Notes: generated by a model from the letters alone, not told the origin. Counted from the stretch's first letter, positions 1 through 13,710 are shown. The stretch: DNA of 64,000 nucleotides from Mycolicibacter terrae (GCF_010727125.1 NZ_AP022564.1:4464001-4528000); one strand, 5' to 3'. Numbers and translations: made by a program.

Positions 1-1
1 G

Positions 2-1696
2 CCGGTGCGGATGGAGTACGTGGCGCTGGCGTTCGCGCTGACGCTGAGCCTGGCCGGGGTGGCGTTGCTGATGCTGGGCACCACCCGGTTGTACGCACCC
101 GGCCTGCAGGGCCGCCGCGCCCTGCTGCTGCCGGCCGGGGCACTGGTCTACATCGCGGTGCCGCCCGCCCGGGACTTCGCCACCTCCGGACTGGAGAGCG
201 GTCTGGTGCTGGCCTATCTGGGCCTGCTGTGGTGGATGCTGGTCTGCTGGGCGCAGGCGCTGCGGATGCCCCGATCCCGTGCCCGCGGAACACGTTTCAC
301 CGCCGCCCTGGCATTCGTGGCCGGTTTCAGCGTGCTGGTGCGCCCCGAGCTGGCGCTGATCGGCGGCGGCGCGCTGGTCATGCTGCTGATCGCGGCGCGG
401 GGCTGGCGGCCCCGGGCGCTGATCCTGGTGGCCGGCGGGGCGCTCCCGGTGGCCTACCAGATCTTCCGGATGGGTTACTACGCGCTGCTGGTGCCCGGTA
501 CCGCGCTGGCCAAGGACGCCGCCGGCGACAAGTGGTCGCAGGGAATGATCTACCTGGCGAACTTCAACGCCCCCTACGCGATGTGGGTTCCCGCAGTGCT
601 TTTGACCGCGCTGGGCGTGACGCTGTGGGTGGGCGCCGCGGTGCGCCACCGGCCCCGCCGTCCGGTGCCCCGCGGCGTCGGCCCGTGGGCCCGGCTGGTG
701 CAGAGCCCGGGAGCGGTGGTCTGCTTCTTCGTGATCAGCGGTCTGCTGCAGGGCGCCTACTGGATCCGCCAGGGCGGCGACTTCATGCATGGCCGGGTGC
801 TGCTGGCGCCGTTGTTCTGCATGTTGGCCCCGGTGGCCGTCATCCCGATCCTGCTGCCCGATGGTGCGCGCTTCCACCGGGAGGCCGGCTACCCGCTCAG
901 CGGCGCGGTCGCCGTGCTGTGGCTGGCGGTTGCCGGCTGGGCGCTGTGGGCGGCCAACTCGCCCGGGATGGGCGATGACGCAACGCGGGTCACCTACTCC
1001 GGGATAGTCGACGAACGCCGGTTCTATTCGCAGGCCACCGGTCACCCGCATCCGCTGACCGCCGCGGACTATCTCGGCTATCCGCGAATGCGCGCGGTGC
1101 TGAGCACGATCGAGGCCACCCCGGACGGGGCGCTGCTGCTGCCGTCGGGCAACTACGACCAGTGGGACGTCGTCCCGGTCATCCTGCCGGTGCCCCCGGG
1201 GGTCGGCGTCCCGGCCGATCCCGATCCGGGCGGGACCGGGCCCCACACCGTCTTCTTCACCAATCTGGGCATGTTGAGCATGAACACCGGGCTCGACGTT
1301 CGGCTGCTCGACCAGATCGGACTGGCCAATCCGATTGCGGCGCATACCGAACGGCTCGACCACGGCCGGATCGGCCATGACAAGGACCTGTTCCGGGACT
1401 GGGTGGTGGCCGACGGCCCCTGGGTCAAGTGGTATCCGCTGATCCCGGGCTATCTGGACCAGGATTGGATCGCCCAGGCCGAGGCCGCCCTGCGCTGCCC
1501 CGACACCGCGGCGGTGCTGGGCTCGGTGCGCGCGCCGATGGGCCCGCGCCGGTTCCTGTCCAACGTGCTGCATTCGGCGGGCTACACCCGGTACCGCATC
1601 GAGCGGGTGCCCCGCGACGAACTGATCCGGTGCGGCCTGGCCGTGCCCGAACCGAGCCGCCCGCCCTATACCGGGATGCCGCCCGACGTCCCGTGA
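2..1696 (+). CDS. aftB: Arabinofuranosyltransferase AftB (5'-truncated by window edge)
   Basis: AftB is a membrane GT-C glycosyltransferase that adds terminal beta-1,2-arabinofuranose residues to arabinogalactan and lipoarabinomannan, using decaprenyl-phosphoryl-arabinose outside the membrane. The visible 564 codons have alternating hydrophobic segments in the first ~300 residues. A soluble C-terminal part follows, with family-like stretches such as DDATRVTYSGIVDERRF and TERLDHGRIGHDKDLF. The frame is open from base 2, and the first Met (MEYVALAF) is internal compared with the ~627-residue M. tuberculosis protein, so the N-terminal ~70-80 residues and the start lie outside the window. It stops at TGA 1694-1696, about 290 bp before fbpA. 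This is the same neighbour order (aftB beside fbpA) as in other mycobacteria. Confidence 0.95.
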   Translation, partial: PVRMEYVALAFALTLSLAGVALLMLGTTRLYAPGLQGRRALLLPAGALVYIAVPPARDFATSGLESGLVLAYLGLLWWMLVCWAQALRMPRSRARGTRFTAALAFVAGFSVLVRPELALIGGGALVMLLIAARGWRPRALILVAGGALPVAYQIFRMGYYALLVPGTALAKDAAGDKWSQGMIYLANFNAPYAMWVPAVLLTALGVTLWVGAAVRHRPRRPVPRGVGPWARLVQSPGAVVCFFVISGLLQGAYWIRQGGDFMHGRVLLAPLFCMLAPVAVIPILLPDGARFHREAGYPLSGAVAVLWLAVAGWALWAANSPGMGDDATRVTYSGIVDERRFYSQATGHPHPLTAADYLGYPRMRAVLSTIEATPDGALLLPSGNYDQWDVVPVILPVPPGVGVPADPDPGGTGPHTVFFTNLGMLSMNTGLDVRLLDQIGLANPIAAHTERLDHGRIGHDKDLFRDWVVADGPWVKWYPLIPGYLDQDWIAQAEAALRCPDTAAVLGSVRAPMGPRRFLSNVLHSAGYTRYRIERVPRDELIRCGLAVPEPSRPPYTGMPPDVP

Positions 1697-1882
1697 CGGC
1701 GCGTCCTCGACCACGGCGAAAATGTGATGGACGTCATGTCCTGCCGGTCGCAGCTACCGACCGCGTCCGGTCTCACCGGCTGGAATGGCCTCGCGAGCGC
1801 AGCGCCCCGGCCGCGGGAAAGACCGATGTCGAGGCGATTCGCCCCGCGCGCGCCAGAACCGCAAGGGCTCCCAGGCCGTTTC

Positions 1883-1895
1883 TGTGGTTGACTAC
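1883..1895 (+). promoter_or_regulatory. Putative promoter element upstream of fbpA
   Basis: A 13-bp element reading TGTGGTTGACTAC contains a TTGACT hexamer resembling a -35 box. It lies about 90 bp upstream of the chosen fbpA start. The identical 13-mer occurs at 3049-3061 upstream of fbpD. No convincing -10 box can be fixed, so only the shared element is certain. Confidence 0.35.
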
Positions 1896-1985
1896 ACCGG
1901 CACTGTCGCGCTCGCGCGCGCAGATCCGGTCCGAGTCGGACCACCCAATGAGAGCACGGCAACAAGACGAATGAGGATGTCCAGA

Positions 1986-2963
1986 ATGAAGCTGCTTGAC
2001 AGGTTGATGGTCGCCGCCGCCGGCGCGGCCCTGCTGGCGGGGTTGGTCGGTGTCGTCGGCGGCACCGCGGAGGCGAACGCCTTCTCCCGGCCGGGTCTGC
2101 CGGTCGAGTACCTGCAGGTGCCCTCGGCGAGCATGGGCCGCGACATCAAGGTCCAGTTCCAGAGCGGCGGTCAGGGCTCTCCGGGCCTGTACCTGCTCGA
2201 CGGCATGCGCGCCCAGGACGACTTCAACGGCTGGGACATCAACACCCCGGCGTTCGAGTGGTACCTCAACTCGGGCATCTCGGTGATCATGCCCGTCGGT
2301 GGCCAGTCCAGCTTCTACAGCGACTGGTACAAGCCGGCCTGCGGCAAGGCGGGTTGCTCCACCTACAAGTGGGAGACCTTCCTCACCAGTGAGCTGCCGT
2401 CCTACCTGGCCTCGGAGTACGGCGTGAGCCAGACCAGCAATGCGGCGGTCGGCCTGTCGATGGCCGGCTCGTCGGCGATGACGCTGGCCATCTACCACCC
2501 CAACCAGTTCACCTACGCCGGCTCGCTGTCGGGTTACCTCAACCCGTCCACCGGCAAGGGCTGGATCGGCCTGTCGATGGGCGACGCCGGGGGCTACAAG
2601 AAGAACGACATGTGGGGCGAGGACAACGACCCGGCCTGGCTGCGCAACGACCCGACGGTCAACGTCGACAAGCTGGTCGCCAACAACACCCGGCTGTGGG
2701 TTTTCTGCGGCAACGGCAAGGCCAATGAGCTGGGTGGCGACAACATCCCGGCGGTCTTCCTGGAGCAGAACTTCATGATCGGCGCCAACAAGAAGTTCCA
2801 GGAGCTCTACACCGCGGCCGGCGGCAGCAACGCGATCTTCAACTTCCCGGCGTATGGCACGCACTCCTGGGAGTACTGGGGTCAGCAGCTGCAGGCGATG
2901 AAGCCGGACCTGCAGAGCCACCTGGGCGCTTCGCCGACGACCGAGAGCGCTCCGGCCGAGTAG
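1986..2963 (+). CDS. fbpA: Antigen 85 mycolyltransferase (FbpA)
   Basis: Secreted mycolyltransferase that moves mycolic acids between trehalose monomycolate, trehalose dimycolate and arabinogalactan in the outer envelope. The start at ATG 1986 is preferred because GAGG at 1973-1976 gives a well-spaced ribosome site and the resulting signal peptide is normal; ATGs at 1971 and 1977 are alternatives. The signal peptide ends at ANA before FSRPGLPVEYLQVPS, the canonical mature N-terminus. The alpha/beta hydrolase triad is visible as Ser158 (GLSMAGS; 126 in the mature protein), Glu260 (VFLEQ) and His293 (GTHSWEYWG). The Cys pair of KPACGKAGC is present. Length is 325 aa against ~338 in M. tuberculosis FbpA. 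A strong hairpin follows the stop. The name rests on synteny with aftB and fbpD, because Ag85A, B and C are close paralogues. Confidence 0.93.
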   Translation: MKLLDRLMVAAAGAALLAGLVGVVGGTAEANAFSRPGLPVEYLQVPSASMGRDIKVQFQSGGQGSPGLYLLDGMRAQDDFNGWDINTPAFEWYLNSGISVIMPVGGQSSFYSDWYKPACGKAGCSTYKWETFLTSELPSYLASEYGVSQTSNAAVGLSMAGSSAMTLAIYHPNQFTYAGSLSGYLNPSTGKGWIGLSMGDAGGYKKNDMWGEDNDPAWLRNDPTVNVDKLVANNTRLWVFCGNGKANELGGDNIPAVFLEQNFMIGANKKFQELYTAAGGSNAIFNFPAYGTHSWEYWGQQLQAMKPDLQSHLGASPTTESAPAE

Positions 2964-2985
2964 TCCCACGGACTCAGACACACCG

Positions 2986-3020
2986 CCGACGGCGGCGACC
3001 CCACGGGTCGCCGCCGTCGG
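2986..3020 (+). terminator. Hairpin after fbpA
   Basis: Perfect 15-bp stem (CCGACGGCGGCGACC at 2986-3000 and its complement at 3006-3020) with a 5-nt loop, 22 bp after the fbpA stop. There is only a short T-containing tail (TAGTTT), as is common for mycobacterial hairpin terminators. Confidence 0.65.
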
Positions 3021-3048
3021 TAGTTTCCGGCCCTGCCCGCCGCTGCCG

Positions 3049-3061
3049 TGTGGTTGACTAC
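3049..3061 (+). promoter_or_regulatory. Putative promoter element upstream of fbpD
   Basis: Exact second copy of the TGTGGTTGACTAC element found upstream of fbpA, here about 73 bp before the fbpD start and just after the fbpA hairpin. This suggests fbpD has its own promoter and that the two antigen-85-family genes share control. Confidence 0.35.
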
Positions 3062-3134
3062 CTTCGGCGGATCGCCTGCGCGCGGCCAGCGGCGGATGAT
3101 CGCCACGAAATCTGTGCCGACGAGCGAGGTGGGA

Positions 3135-4028
3135 ATGAGCGGACTGTCGAAGTTGCTTCGGGCGCTGTGGGTGGCCGTGCTGACTCTGGGCATGTGGGGC
3201 GGCGGCGTCATGGTCGGCGCAGGCGCGCATGCCGCACAGTTCGAGAACCTGATGGTGCCCTCACCGGCGATGGGCCGCGACATTCCGGTGGCCTTCCTCA
3301 ACCAGGGACCGCACGCGGTATACCTGCTCGACGCCTTCGACGCCCACCCCGAGGTGAGCAACTGGGTGACCGCGGGCAACGCGATGAACACGCTGGCCGG
3401 CAAGGGCGTCTCGGTGGTCGCACCGGCCGGCGGGGCCTACAGCATGTACACCAATTGGGAAAAAGACGGCAGCAAGCAGTGGGAGACCTTCCTGTCGTCC
3501 GAGCTGCCGGACTGGCTGGCGGCCAACCGGGGCCTGGCGCCGGGCGGGCACGCCGTGGTCGGTGCGTCCCAGGGCGGCTACGGGGCGCTGGCGCTGGCCA
3601 CCTTCCACCCGGACCGGTTCGGTTTCGCCGGCTCGATGTCGGGCTTCCTCGGACCGGCCAACACCACCGAGAGCGGTGTCATCAGCGCGGGTCTGGAGAA
3701 CTTCGGCGGGGTGGACCCGTACGGCATGTGGGGCGCGCCGCAGCTGGGCCGCTGGAAGTGGCACGACCCGACGGTGCACGCCACCCTGCTGGCCCAGAAC
3801 AACACCCGGGTCTGGATCTACAGCCCGATGGGCGGCGCCTCCAACCCCGCCGCGATGATCGGCGACCCGGGCGAGGCGCACGGCAGCGGCCGGTTCTTCA
3901 ACATGCAGTACCGCCAGGTGCACGGCCACAACGGCCACTTCGACTTCTCCCCCGGCGACAACGGGTGGGGGTCGTGGGCGTCGCAGCTGGGGGCGATGTC
4001 CGGCGACATCGTCGGCGCGATCCGCTAA
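3135..4028 (+). CDS. fbpD: MPT51/FbpD-like antigen 85 family protein
   Basis: Secreted member of the antigen 85 fold. The M. tuberculosis orthologue (MPT51) lacks mycolyltransferase activity and is thought to bind host or cell-wall ligands. The start at ATG 3135 follows a purine-rich GAGGTGGGA. The signal peptide runs to about residue 33 (GAHA before AQFENLMVPS). Body motifs such as WVTAGNAMNTLAGKG and MWGAPQLGRWKWHDP are typical of MPT51. The nucleophile-elbow position reads GASQGG, so a Ser (145) is present where I recall M. tuberculosis MPT51 having Ala. The position of the catalytic His of antigen 85 (THSWEYW) reads DNGWGSW, with Asn276. The triad is therefore incomplete and activity is doubtful. 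Length is 297 aa, close to the ~299 of the family. Confidence 0.92.
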   Translation: MSGLSKLLRALWVAVLTLGMWGGGVMVGAGAHAAQFENLMVPSPAMGRDIPVAFLNQGPHAVYLLDAFDAHPEVSNWVTAGNAMNTLAGKGVSVVAPAGGAYSMYTNWEKDGSKQWETFLSSELPDWLAANRGLAPGGHAVVGASQGGYGALALATFHPDRFGFAGSMSGFLGPANTTESGVISAGLENFGGVDPYGMWGAPQLGRWKWHDPTVHATLLAQNNTRVWIYSPMGGASNPAAMIGDPGEAHGSGRFFNMQYRQVHGHNGHFDFSPGDNGWGSWASQLGAMSGDIVGAIR

Positions 4029-4030
4029 TC

Positions 4031-4093
4031 CCCGTTGACTCTGCGTCCACCAGGCAGAAGTGCGAGTAACCCGCCTGGTACACGCAGAGTCAA
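4031..4093. repeat. 63-bp palindromic repeat, copy 1
   Basis: Starts 3 bp after the fbpD stop. The outer arms TTGACTCTGCGT (4035-4046) and ACGCAGAGTCAA (4082-4093) are exact complements, and a second inner pair ACCAGGC/GCCTGGT lies inside them, giving a long interrupted hairpin. The stop codon of the DUF559 gene (- strand, 4090-4092) lies in the right arm. It matches copy 2 (4984-5046) in the same orientation with two mismatches. Confidence 0.9.
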
Positions 4094-4944
4094 CCCCGGT
4101 GGGCCAGCAGGTCCCAGGCCCGCTGCACCCGACGGATCACGTCGCTGCCGCGGTGCTCGGCCAGCACCTTGAGGTGCGTCCACCCCGCCTGCGCGAGGTA
4201 CTCGAGGCGTTCGGCGTCCTTGACGTATTGCATACGGCTGGTGCGGTGTTGATCGCCGTCGTATTCGACCGTGAGCATGAGGTCTTTCCATCCCATGTCC
4301 AGGAAGTATCTGGGGTAGCCGGTTATCCCGAGAACCGGAATCTGGGTCTGCGGACGGGGGAAGCCCGCTCGGATCAACAGCAGCCGCAGCCAGGTTTCCT
4401 TCGGGGATTGGGCGCCGGCGTCGACGAGATCCAGGGCTGTTTCGAGTTGGCGTAGTCCTCGGGTGTGCGGGTGCCGCTTCGCCAACTGAACGACCTCATC
4501 GATCGTGAAATCGGTTGCCCGGGCGAGGGCGTCGAGGCGGGCCACGCAAAGGCCCAGCGTTCCGCGCCGGCCGAGGTCGAACGCGGTGCGTGCCGGCGTG
4601 GTGAACGCAAGCGCGCCGGTTGACTGGGTTTCGCCGTCGAGAAGTAGGTCCGCCCTGGTCTTGACGCCGAGGGGCGCCCTGGCGTTGCGCCAGATCAGTT
4701 CGACGGGAGTGTCGTCGTCGATCCACCGCGCGCCGTGCAGGGCGGCGGCCGCCGTGCCGGCGATGACGCCCTGCCGATGCGACCACAGCCACGCCGCGAC
4801 GGTCTTAGTCCGCATCGTGACCTCAGCGCGCCGATCCAGGTAGACGTCGGGCATGACCGCGCGGTAGTGCTTGGCCAGCTCATGCCAGGTGACGGTGCCG
4901 GCACGTAAAGCCTCCGAGCCGAGGAACGGCTGGTGGTCGGCCAT
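4090..4944 (-). CDS. DUF559 / AbiEi-like N-terminus, Vsr-type nuclease-like protein
   Basis: 284-aa protein of a family found in many copies in mycobacterial genomes. The N-terminal ~80 residues resemble AbiEi-type winged-helix regions (WHELAKHYRAVMPDVYLD, then a segment around VIAGTAAAALHGARWI). The C-terminal ~100 residues carry a DUF559/Vsr-like restriction-endonuclease fold. Candidate catalytic acids and His are Glu183 (PKETWLRLL), Asp217 (YFLDMGW) and the Glu227-Asp229-Asp231-His233 cluster (VEYDGDQHR). Function is not established; a nuclease acting on DNA is inferred from the fold. It is antiparallel to its neighbours and bracketed by the 63-bp palindromic repeats: its stop lies inside copy 1, and copy 2 begins 39 bp upstream of its start. 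In M. tuberculosis, fbpD and Rv3802c are direct neighbours, so this looks like an inserted cassette. Confidence 0.8.
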   Translation of the reverse strand: MADHQPFLGSEALRAGTVTWHELAKHYRAVMPDVYLDRRAEVTMRTKTVAAWLWSHRQGVIAGTAAAALHGARWIDDDTPVELIWRNARAPLGVKTRADLLLDGETQSTGALAFTTPARTAFDLGRRGTLGLCVARLDALARATDFTIDEVVQLAKRHPHTRGLRQLETALDLVDAGAQSPKETWLRLLLIRAGFPRPQTQIPVLGITGYPRYFLDMGWKDLMLTVEYDGDQHRTSRMQYVKDAERLEYLAQAGWTHLKVLAEHRGSDVIRRVQRAWDLLAHRG

Positions 4945-4983
4945 GTCGGGATGGTGCCAGCGGTCGATGCCGAGCGCACTTCA

Positions 4984-5046
4984 CCCGTTGACTCTGCGTC
5001 CACCAGGCAGAAGTGCGAGTAGCCCGCCTGGTACCCGCAGAGTCAA
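4984..5046. repeat. 63-bp palindromic repeat, copy 2
   Basis: Same orientation as copy 1, 61 of 63 bases identical, lying between the start of the DUF559 gene and the start of the Rv3802c-like gene (36 bp downstream). Outer arms are at 4988-4999 and 5035-5046, with one mismatch in the inner part of the right arm. The two copies are exactly 953 bp apart. Confidence 0.9.
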
Positions 5047-5082
5047 TGCTGGAAGCCGCTGATCTGTACCGTTATAGGCGCT

Positions 5083-6159
5083 ATGGCCAACAAGAAGACC
5101 CCGAACTCTCCGCGGAAATCCTCGCGATCCCCGAAATCCCCGTCGAAGTCCGTGCGCAACCGTCGCCGCCTGCTGGCGTGGGTGGCCGCCGGTGCGATGG
5201 CACTGGCGGTGGCGCTGGTCGCGGTGGTGCTGGTGATCTGGATTCGGCACCCGGCCTCCCCGCCGGTCGCGGAGTCGCCGTCGGCGGGGGTGCCGCCGAC
5301 CGGTTCGGTTCCGTCGCGGGTCAAGAAGCCGCGTCCGGCCTATCAGGACGCCAGCTGCCCGGACGTGCAACTGGTCTCGGTGCCCGGCACCTGGGAGACG
5401 TCTCCCACCGACGACCCGCTGAACCCCACCCAGTTCCCCATTGCGCTGTTGCTCACCGTCACCCGCCCGATCGCCGAGCAGTTCGACGCCTCCCGGGTGC
5501 AGACCTACACCGTTCCCTACACCGCGCAGTTCCACAATCCGCTGTCGGCCGACAAGCAGATGAGCTACAACGACAGTCGGGCCGAGGGCACCCGCAACAC
5601 CATCAAGGCGATGACCGAGATGAACGAGAAGTGCCCGCTGACCAGCTATGTTCTGATCGGCTTCTCGCAGGGCGCGGTGATCGCCGGTGATGTCGCCAGC
5701 GACATCGGCAACGGGCGCGGCCCGGTCGACGAGGACCTGGTGCTGGGCGTGACGCTGATCGCCGACGGCCGTCGCCAGGAGGGCCCGGGCAGCGGGATCA
5801 ATGTTCCGCCCACCCCGCCGGGCCAGGGCGCCGAGGTGACCCTGCACGAGCTGCCGATCCTGTCCGGGATGGGGCTGACCATGACCGGCGCCCGCGACGG
5901 CGGTTTCGGCGACCTCGATCAGCGCACCAACGAGATCTGCGCGCGCGGCGACCTGATCTGCGCCGCCCCGCAAGAGGCATTCAGCATCGGTAGGCTGCCG
6001 GCCACCCTGGAGACGCTGGCCGGCGGCGCGGGTCAGCCGGTGCACGCGTTGTACGGCACCGCCGAGGTCTGGAGCCAAGACGGCCTGTCCGCCACCCAGT
6101 GGACGCTGAACTGGGCTCGCGACCTCGTCGCCAACGCGCCGCATCCACCACACGGCTGA
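5083..6159 (+). CDS. Cutinase-like cell-envelope phospholipase/thioesterase (Rv3802c, Culp6 type)
   Basis: Membrane-anchored cutinase-family serine esterase of the mycolate locus. The M. tuberculosis orthologue Rv3802c has phospholipase A and thioesterase activity, is essential, and is a tetrahydrolipstatin target. The protein has a basic N-terminus, one membrane segment (about residues 31-54), a proline-rich linker, then the hydrolase domain. Catalytic residues can be placed at Ser195 (GFSQG), Asp290 (CARGDLIC) and His321 (PVHALYG). Cys pairs (SCPD...KCPL and EICARGDLIC) fit the conserved disulfides. Length is 358 aa against ~336 in M. tuberculosis; the extra is mainly in the N-terminal basic and linker regions. 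It lies upstream of fadD32 as expected. The palindromic repeat copy 2 is directly in front of it, so its promoter region may have been affected. Confidence 0.9.
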   Translation: MANKKTPNSPRKSSRSPKSPSKSVRNRRRLLAWVAAGAMALAVALVAVVLVIWIRHPASPPVAESPSAGVPPTGSVPSRVKKPRPAYQDASCPDVQLVSVPGTWETSPTDDPLNPTQFPIALLLTVTRPIAEQFDASRVQTYTVPYTAQFHNPLSADKQMSYNDSRAEGTRNTIKAMTEMNEKCPLTSYVLIGFSQGAVIAGDVASDIGNGRGPVDEDLVLGVTLIADGRRQEGPGSGINVPPTPPGQGAEVTLHELPILSGMGLTMTGARDGGFGDLDQRTNEICARGDLICAAPQEAFSIGRLPATLETLAGGAGQPVHALYGTAEVWSQDGLSATQWTLNWARDLVANAPHPPHG

Positions 6160-6434
6160 AAGGCATGAACCCGCCCGCATGAACCCGCCGCGTGAAGCCG
6201 GAGATAGCCGTCACACGCGGTACCGTTTGATTTGGCACGAGCCGCAGCGACCTCTAACATTAAGAAGAATTTAAGAGCATGCGGCCGCGGCCGCGGGGTC
6301 AGCAGCACGCGTCGGAGGGGTATCGGAATCCCGCTACCATCTGTGAGGTCCCGGGGCCGCGCGACGGACCGCACCACGTGGCCGGCCGCGCCCGGCAGCC
6401 GATGAGAACGTATGTTCGCGACAGGAGATTTTGC

Positions 6435-8348
6435 ATGGCCCAGGCACCAGCACAGGCCGCGTACCACAACCCCTTCATCAAAGACGGCAAGATCCGGTTC
6501 CCCGACAACGCCAACCTGGTGCGGACCGTCGAACGCTGGGCTGCGTTGCGCGGGGAGAAGTTGGCGTACCGGTTCCTGGACTATTCCACCGAGCGCGACG
6601 GCCTGGCCCGCGACATCTCCTGGGCCGACTTCGGCTCCCGCAACCGCGCGGTGGCGGCCCGGCTGCAGCAGGTCACCCAGCCCGGTGACCGGGTGGCGAT
6701 CCTGTGCCCCCAGAACCTGGACTACCTGGTGTCGTTCTTCGGGATCATGTACTCCGGCCGCATCGCGGTGCCACTGTTCGACCCGGGCGAACCCGGCCAC
6801 GTGGGCCGGCTGCACGCGGTGCTCGACGACTGCACCCCGTCGGCGGTGCTGACCACCAGCGACTCCGCCGAGGGCGTGCGCAAGTTCTTCCGCAGCCGTC
6901 CGGCCAATGCCCGGCCGCGCGTCATCGCGGTCGACGCCGTGCCCGCCGAGGTGGGATCGACCTGGGTGATGCCCGAAGCCGATCGGGACGCGATCGCCTA
7001 CCTGCAGTACACCTCCGGGTCGACCCGCACCCCGACCGGCGTGAAGATCACCCACCTGAACCTGCCCACCAACGTCGTCCAGTTGCTGGACGCCCTCAAG
7101 GGCCGCGAGGGCGACCGCGGCGTCACCTGGCTGCCGTTCTTCCACGACATGGGTCTGGTCACGATTCTGTTGTCGTGCGTGTTGGGTCAGCAGTTCACCT
7201 TCATGACTCCGGCCGCGTTCGTCCGCCGGCCCTACCGGTGGATCAAGGAGATGTCCCGCAAGGAGGGCGAGACCGGGGAGTGCTTCTCGGTGGCCCCGAA
7301 CTTCGCCTTCGAGCACGCCGCGGCCCGCGGCCTGCCCAAGGACGGCGACCCGCCGCTGGACCTGTCCAACGTCCGGGCGATCCTCAACGGCAGCGAGCCG
7401 GTGTCGGCGGCATCGGTGCGCAAGTTCAACGAGGCGTTCGCGCCGTACGGCTTCCGCCCGGAGGCGATCAAGCCGTCGTACGGGTTGGCGGAGGCCACCT
7501 TGTTCGTGTCCACCACCCCGCCCGATGAGGGGCCGCGGATCGTTTTCGTCGACCGCGAGGAGCTGAACAACGGCAACCGGTTCGTCGAGGTTGCCGCGGA
7601 TGCCCCCAACGCGGTCAGCCAGGCCTCGGCCGGGCGGGTGGGGGTCGACCAGTGGGCGGTGATCGTCGATTACGAGACCGGCGCCGAATTGCCCGACGGC
7701 CAGATCGGCGAGATCTGGTTGCAGGGCAACAACATGGGTGTCGGCTACTGGAACCGCGAAGAGGAAACCGCCGACACCTTCCAGAACGTGCTGAAGTCGC
7801 GGACCAGCCCGTCGCGCGCCGAGGGCTCCGACGAGAACGGCTTCTGGGTGCGCACCGGCGACTACGGCGCCTACTACCAGGACGAGCTCTACATCACCGG
7901 CCGGGTCAAGGACCTGGTGATCGTGGACGGCCGCAACCACTACCCGCAGGACCTGGAGTACTCGGCGCAGGAGGCCAGCCGGGCGTTGCGGGCCGGCTAC
8001 GTGGCGGCGTTCTCGGTGCCGGCCAACCAACTGCCGCAGTCGGCGTTCGACAACCCGCACTCCGGGTTGAAGTTCGACCCCGAGGACAGCTCCGAGCAGT
8101 TGGTGATCGTCGCCGAACGCGCCCCGGGCGCCCACAAGCTGGAATACCAGCCCATCGCCGACGACATCCGGGCGGCGATCGCGGTGCGCCACGGCGTGAC
8201 CGTGCGTGACGTGCTGCTGGTGTCGGCGGGCACCGTGCCGCGCACCTCCAGCGGCAAGATCGGCCGGCGCGCCTGCCGGGCCGCGTACCTCGACGGCAGC
8301 CTGCGCGGCGGCACCACCGCACCGAACTCCTTCCCCGACCAGGCCTAG
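6435..8348 (+). CDS. fadD32: Long-chain fatty acyl-AMP ligase FadD32
   Basis: Activates the C48-C60 meromycolate as acyl-AMP and loads it onto the N-terminal acyl carrier domain of Pks13. It is a cytosolic adenylate-forming enzyme. The phosphate-binding loop YTSGSTRTP (192-200), the PSYGLAEAT motif, WVRTGDYG and GRVKDLVIVDGRNHYPQD are all present. The C-terminal catalytic Lys608 is in RTSSGKIGRR. Start ATG 6435 has AGGAGA at 6423-6428, and the resulting 637 aa equals the M. tuberculosis length. Five bases separate its stop from pks13, so the two are almost certainly cotranscribed. It is a known drug target of the mycolate pathway. Confidence 0.97.
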   Translation: MAQAPAQAAYHNPFIKDGKIRFPDNANLVRTVERWAALRGEKLAYRFLDYSTERDGLARDISWADFGSRNRAVAARLQQVTQPGDRVAILCPQNLDYLVSFFGIMYSGRIAVPLFDPGEPGHVGRLHAVLDDCTPSAVLTTSDSAEGVRKFFRSRPANARPRVIAVDAVPAEVGSTWVMPEADRDAIAYLQYTSGSTRTPTGVKITHLNLPTNVVQLLDALKGREGDRGVTWLPFFHDMGLVTILLSCVLGQQFTFMTPAAFVRRPYRWIKEMSRKEGETGECFSVAPNFAFEHAAARGLPKDGDPPLDLSNVRAILNGSEPVSAASVRKFNEAFAPYGFRPEAIKPSYGLAEATLFVSTTPPDEGPRIVFVDREELNNGNRFVEVAADAPNAVSQASAGRVGVDQWAVIVDYETGAELPDGQIGEIWLQGNNMGVGYWNREEETADTFQNVLKSRTSPSRAEGSDENGFWVRTGDYGAYYQDELYITGRVKDLVIVDGRNHYPQDLEYSAQEASRALRAGYVAAFSVPANQLPQSAFDNPHSGLKFDPEDSSEQLVIVAERAPGAHKLEYQPIADDIRAAIAVRHGVTVRDVLLVSAGTVPRTSSGKIGRRACRAAYLDGSLRGGTTAPNSFPDQA

Positions 8349-8353
8349 GCCCG

Positions 8354-13710
<5,357 letters not shown>

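Noticed and set aside
1785..1985. 67-residue N-terminal extension of FbpA
   Set aside because: The extension is unlike any antigen 85 protein, would bury the signal peptide, and would read through the putative promoter element; ATG 1986 has a better ribosome site.
4031..4093. Simple terminator between fbpD and the convergent DUF559 gene
   Set aside because: It may act as a terminator, but the almost identical same-orientation copy at 4984-5046, located upstream of a start codon, shows it is a repeat element and not only a terminator.
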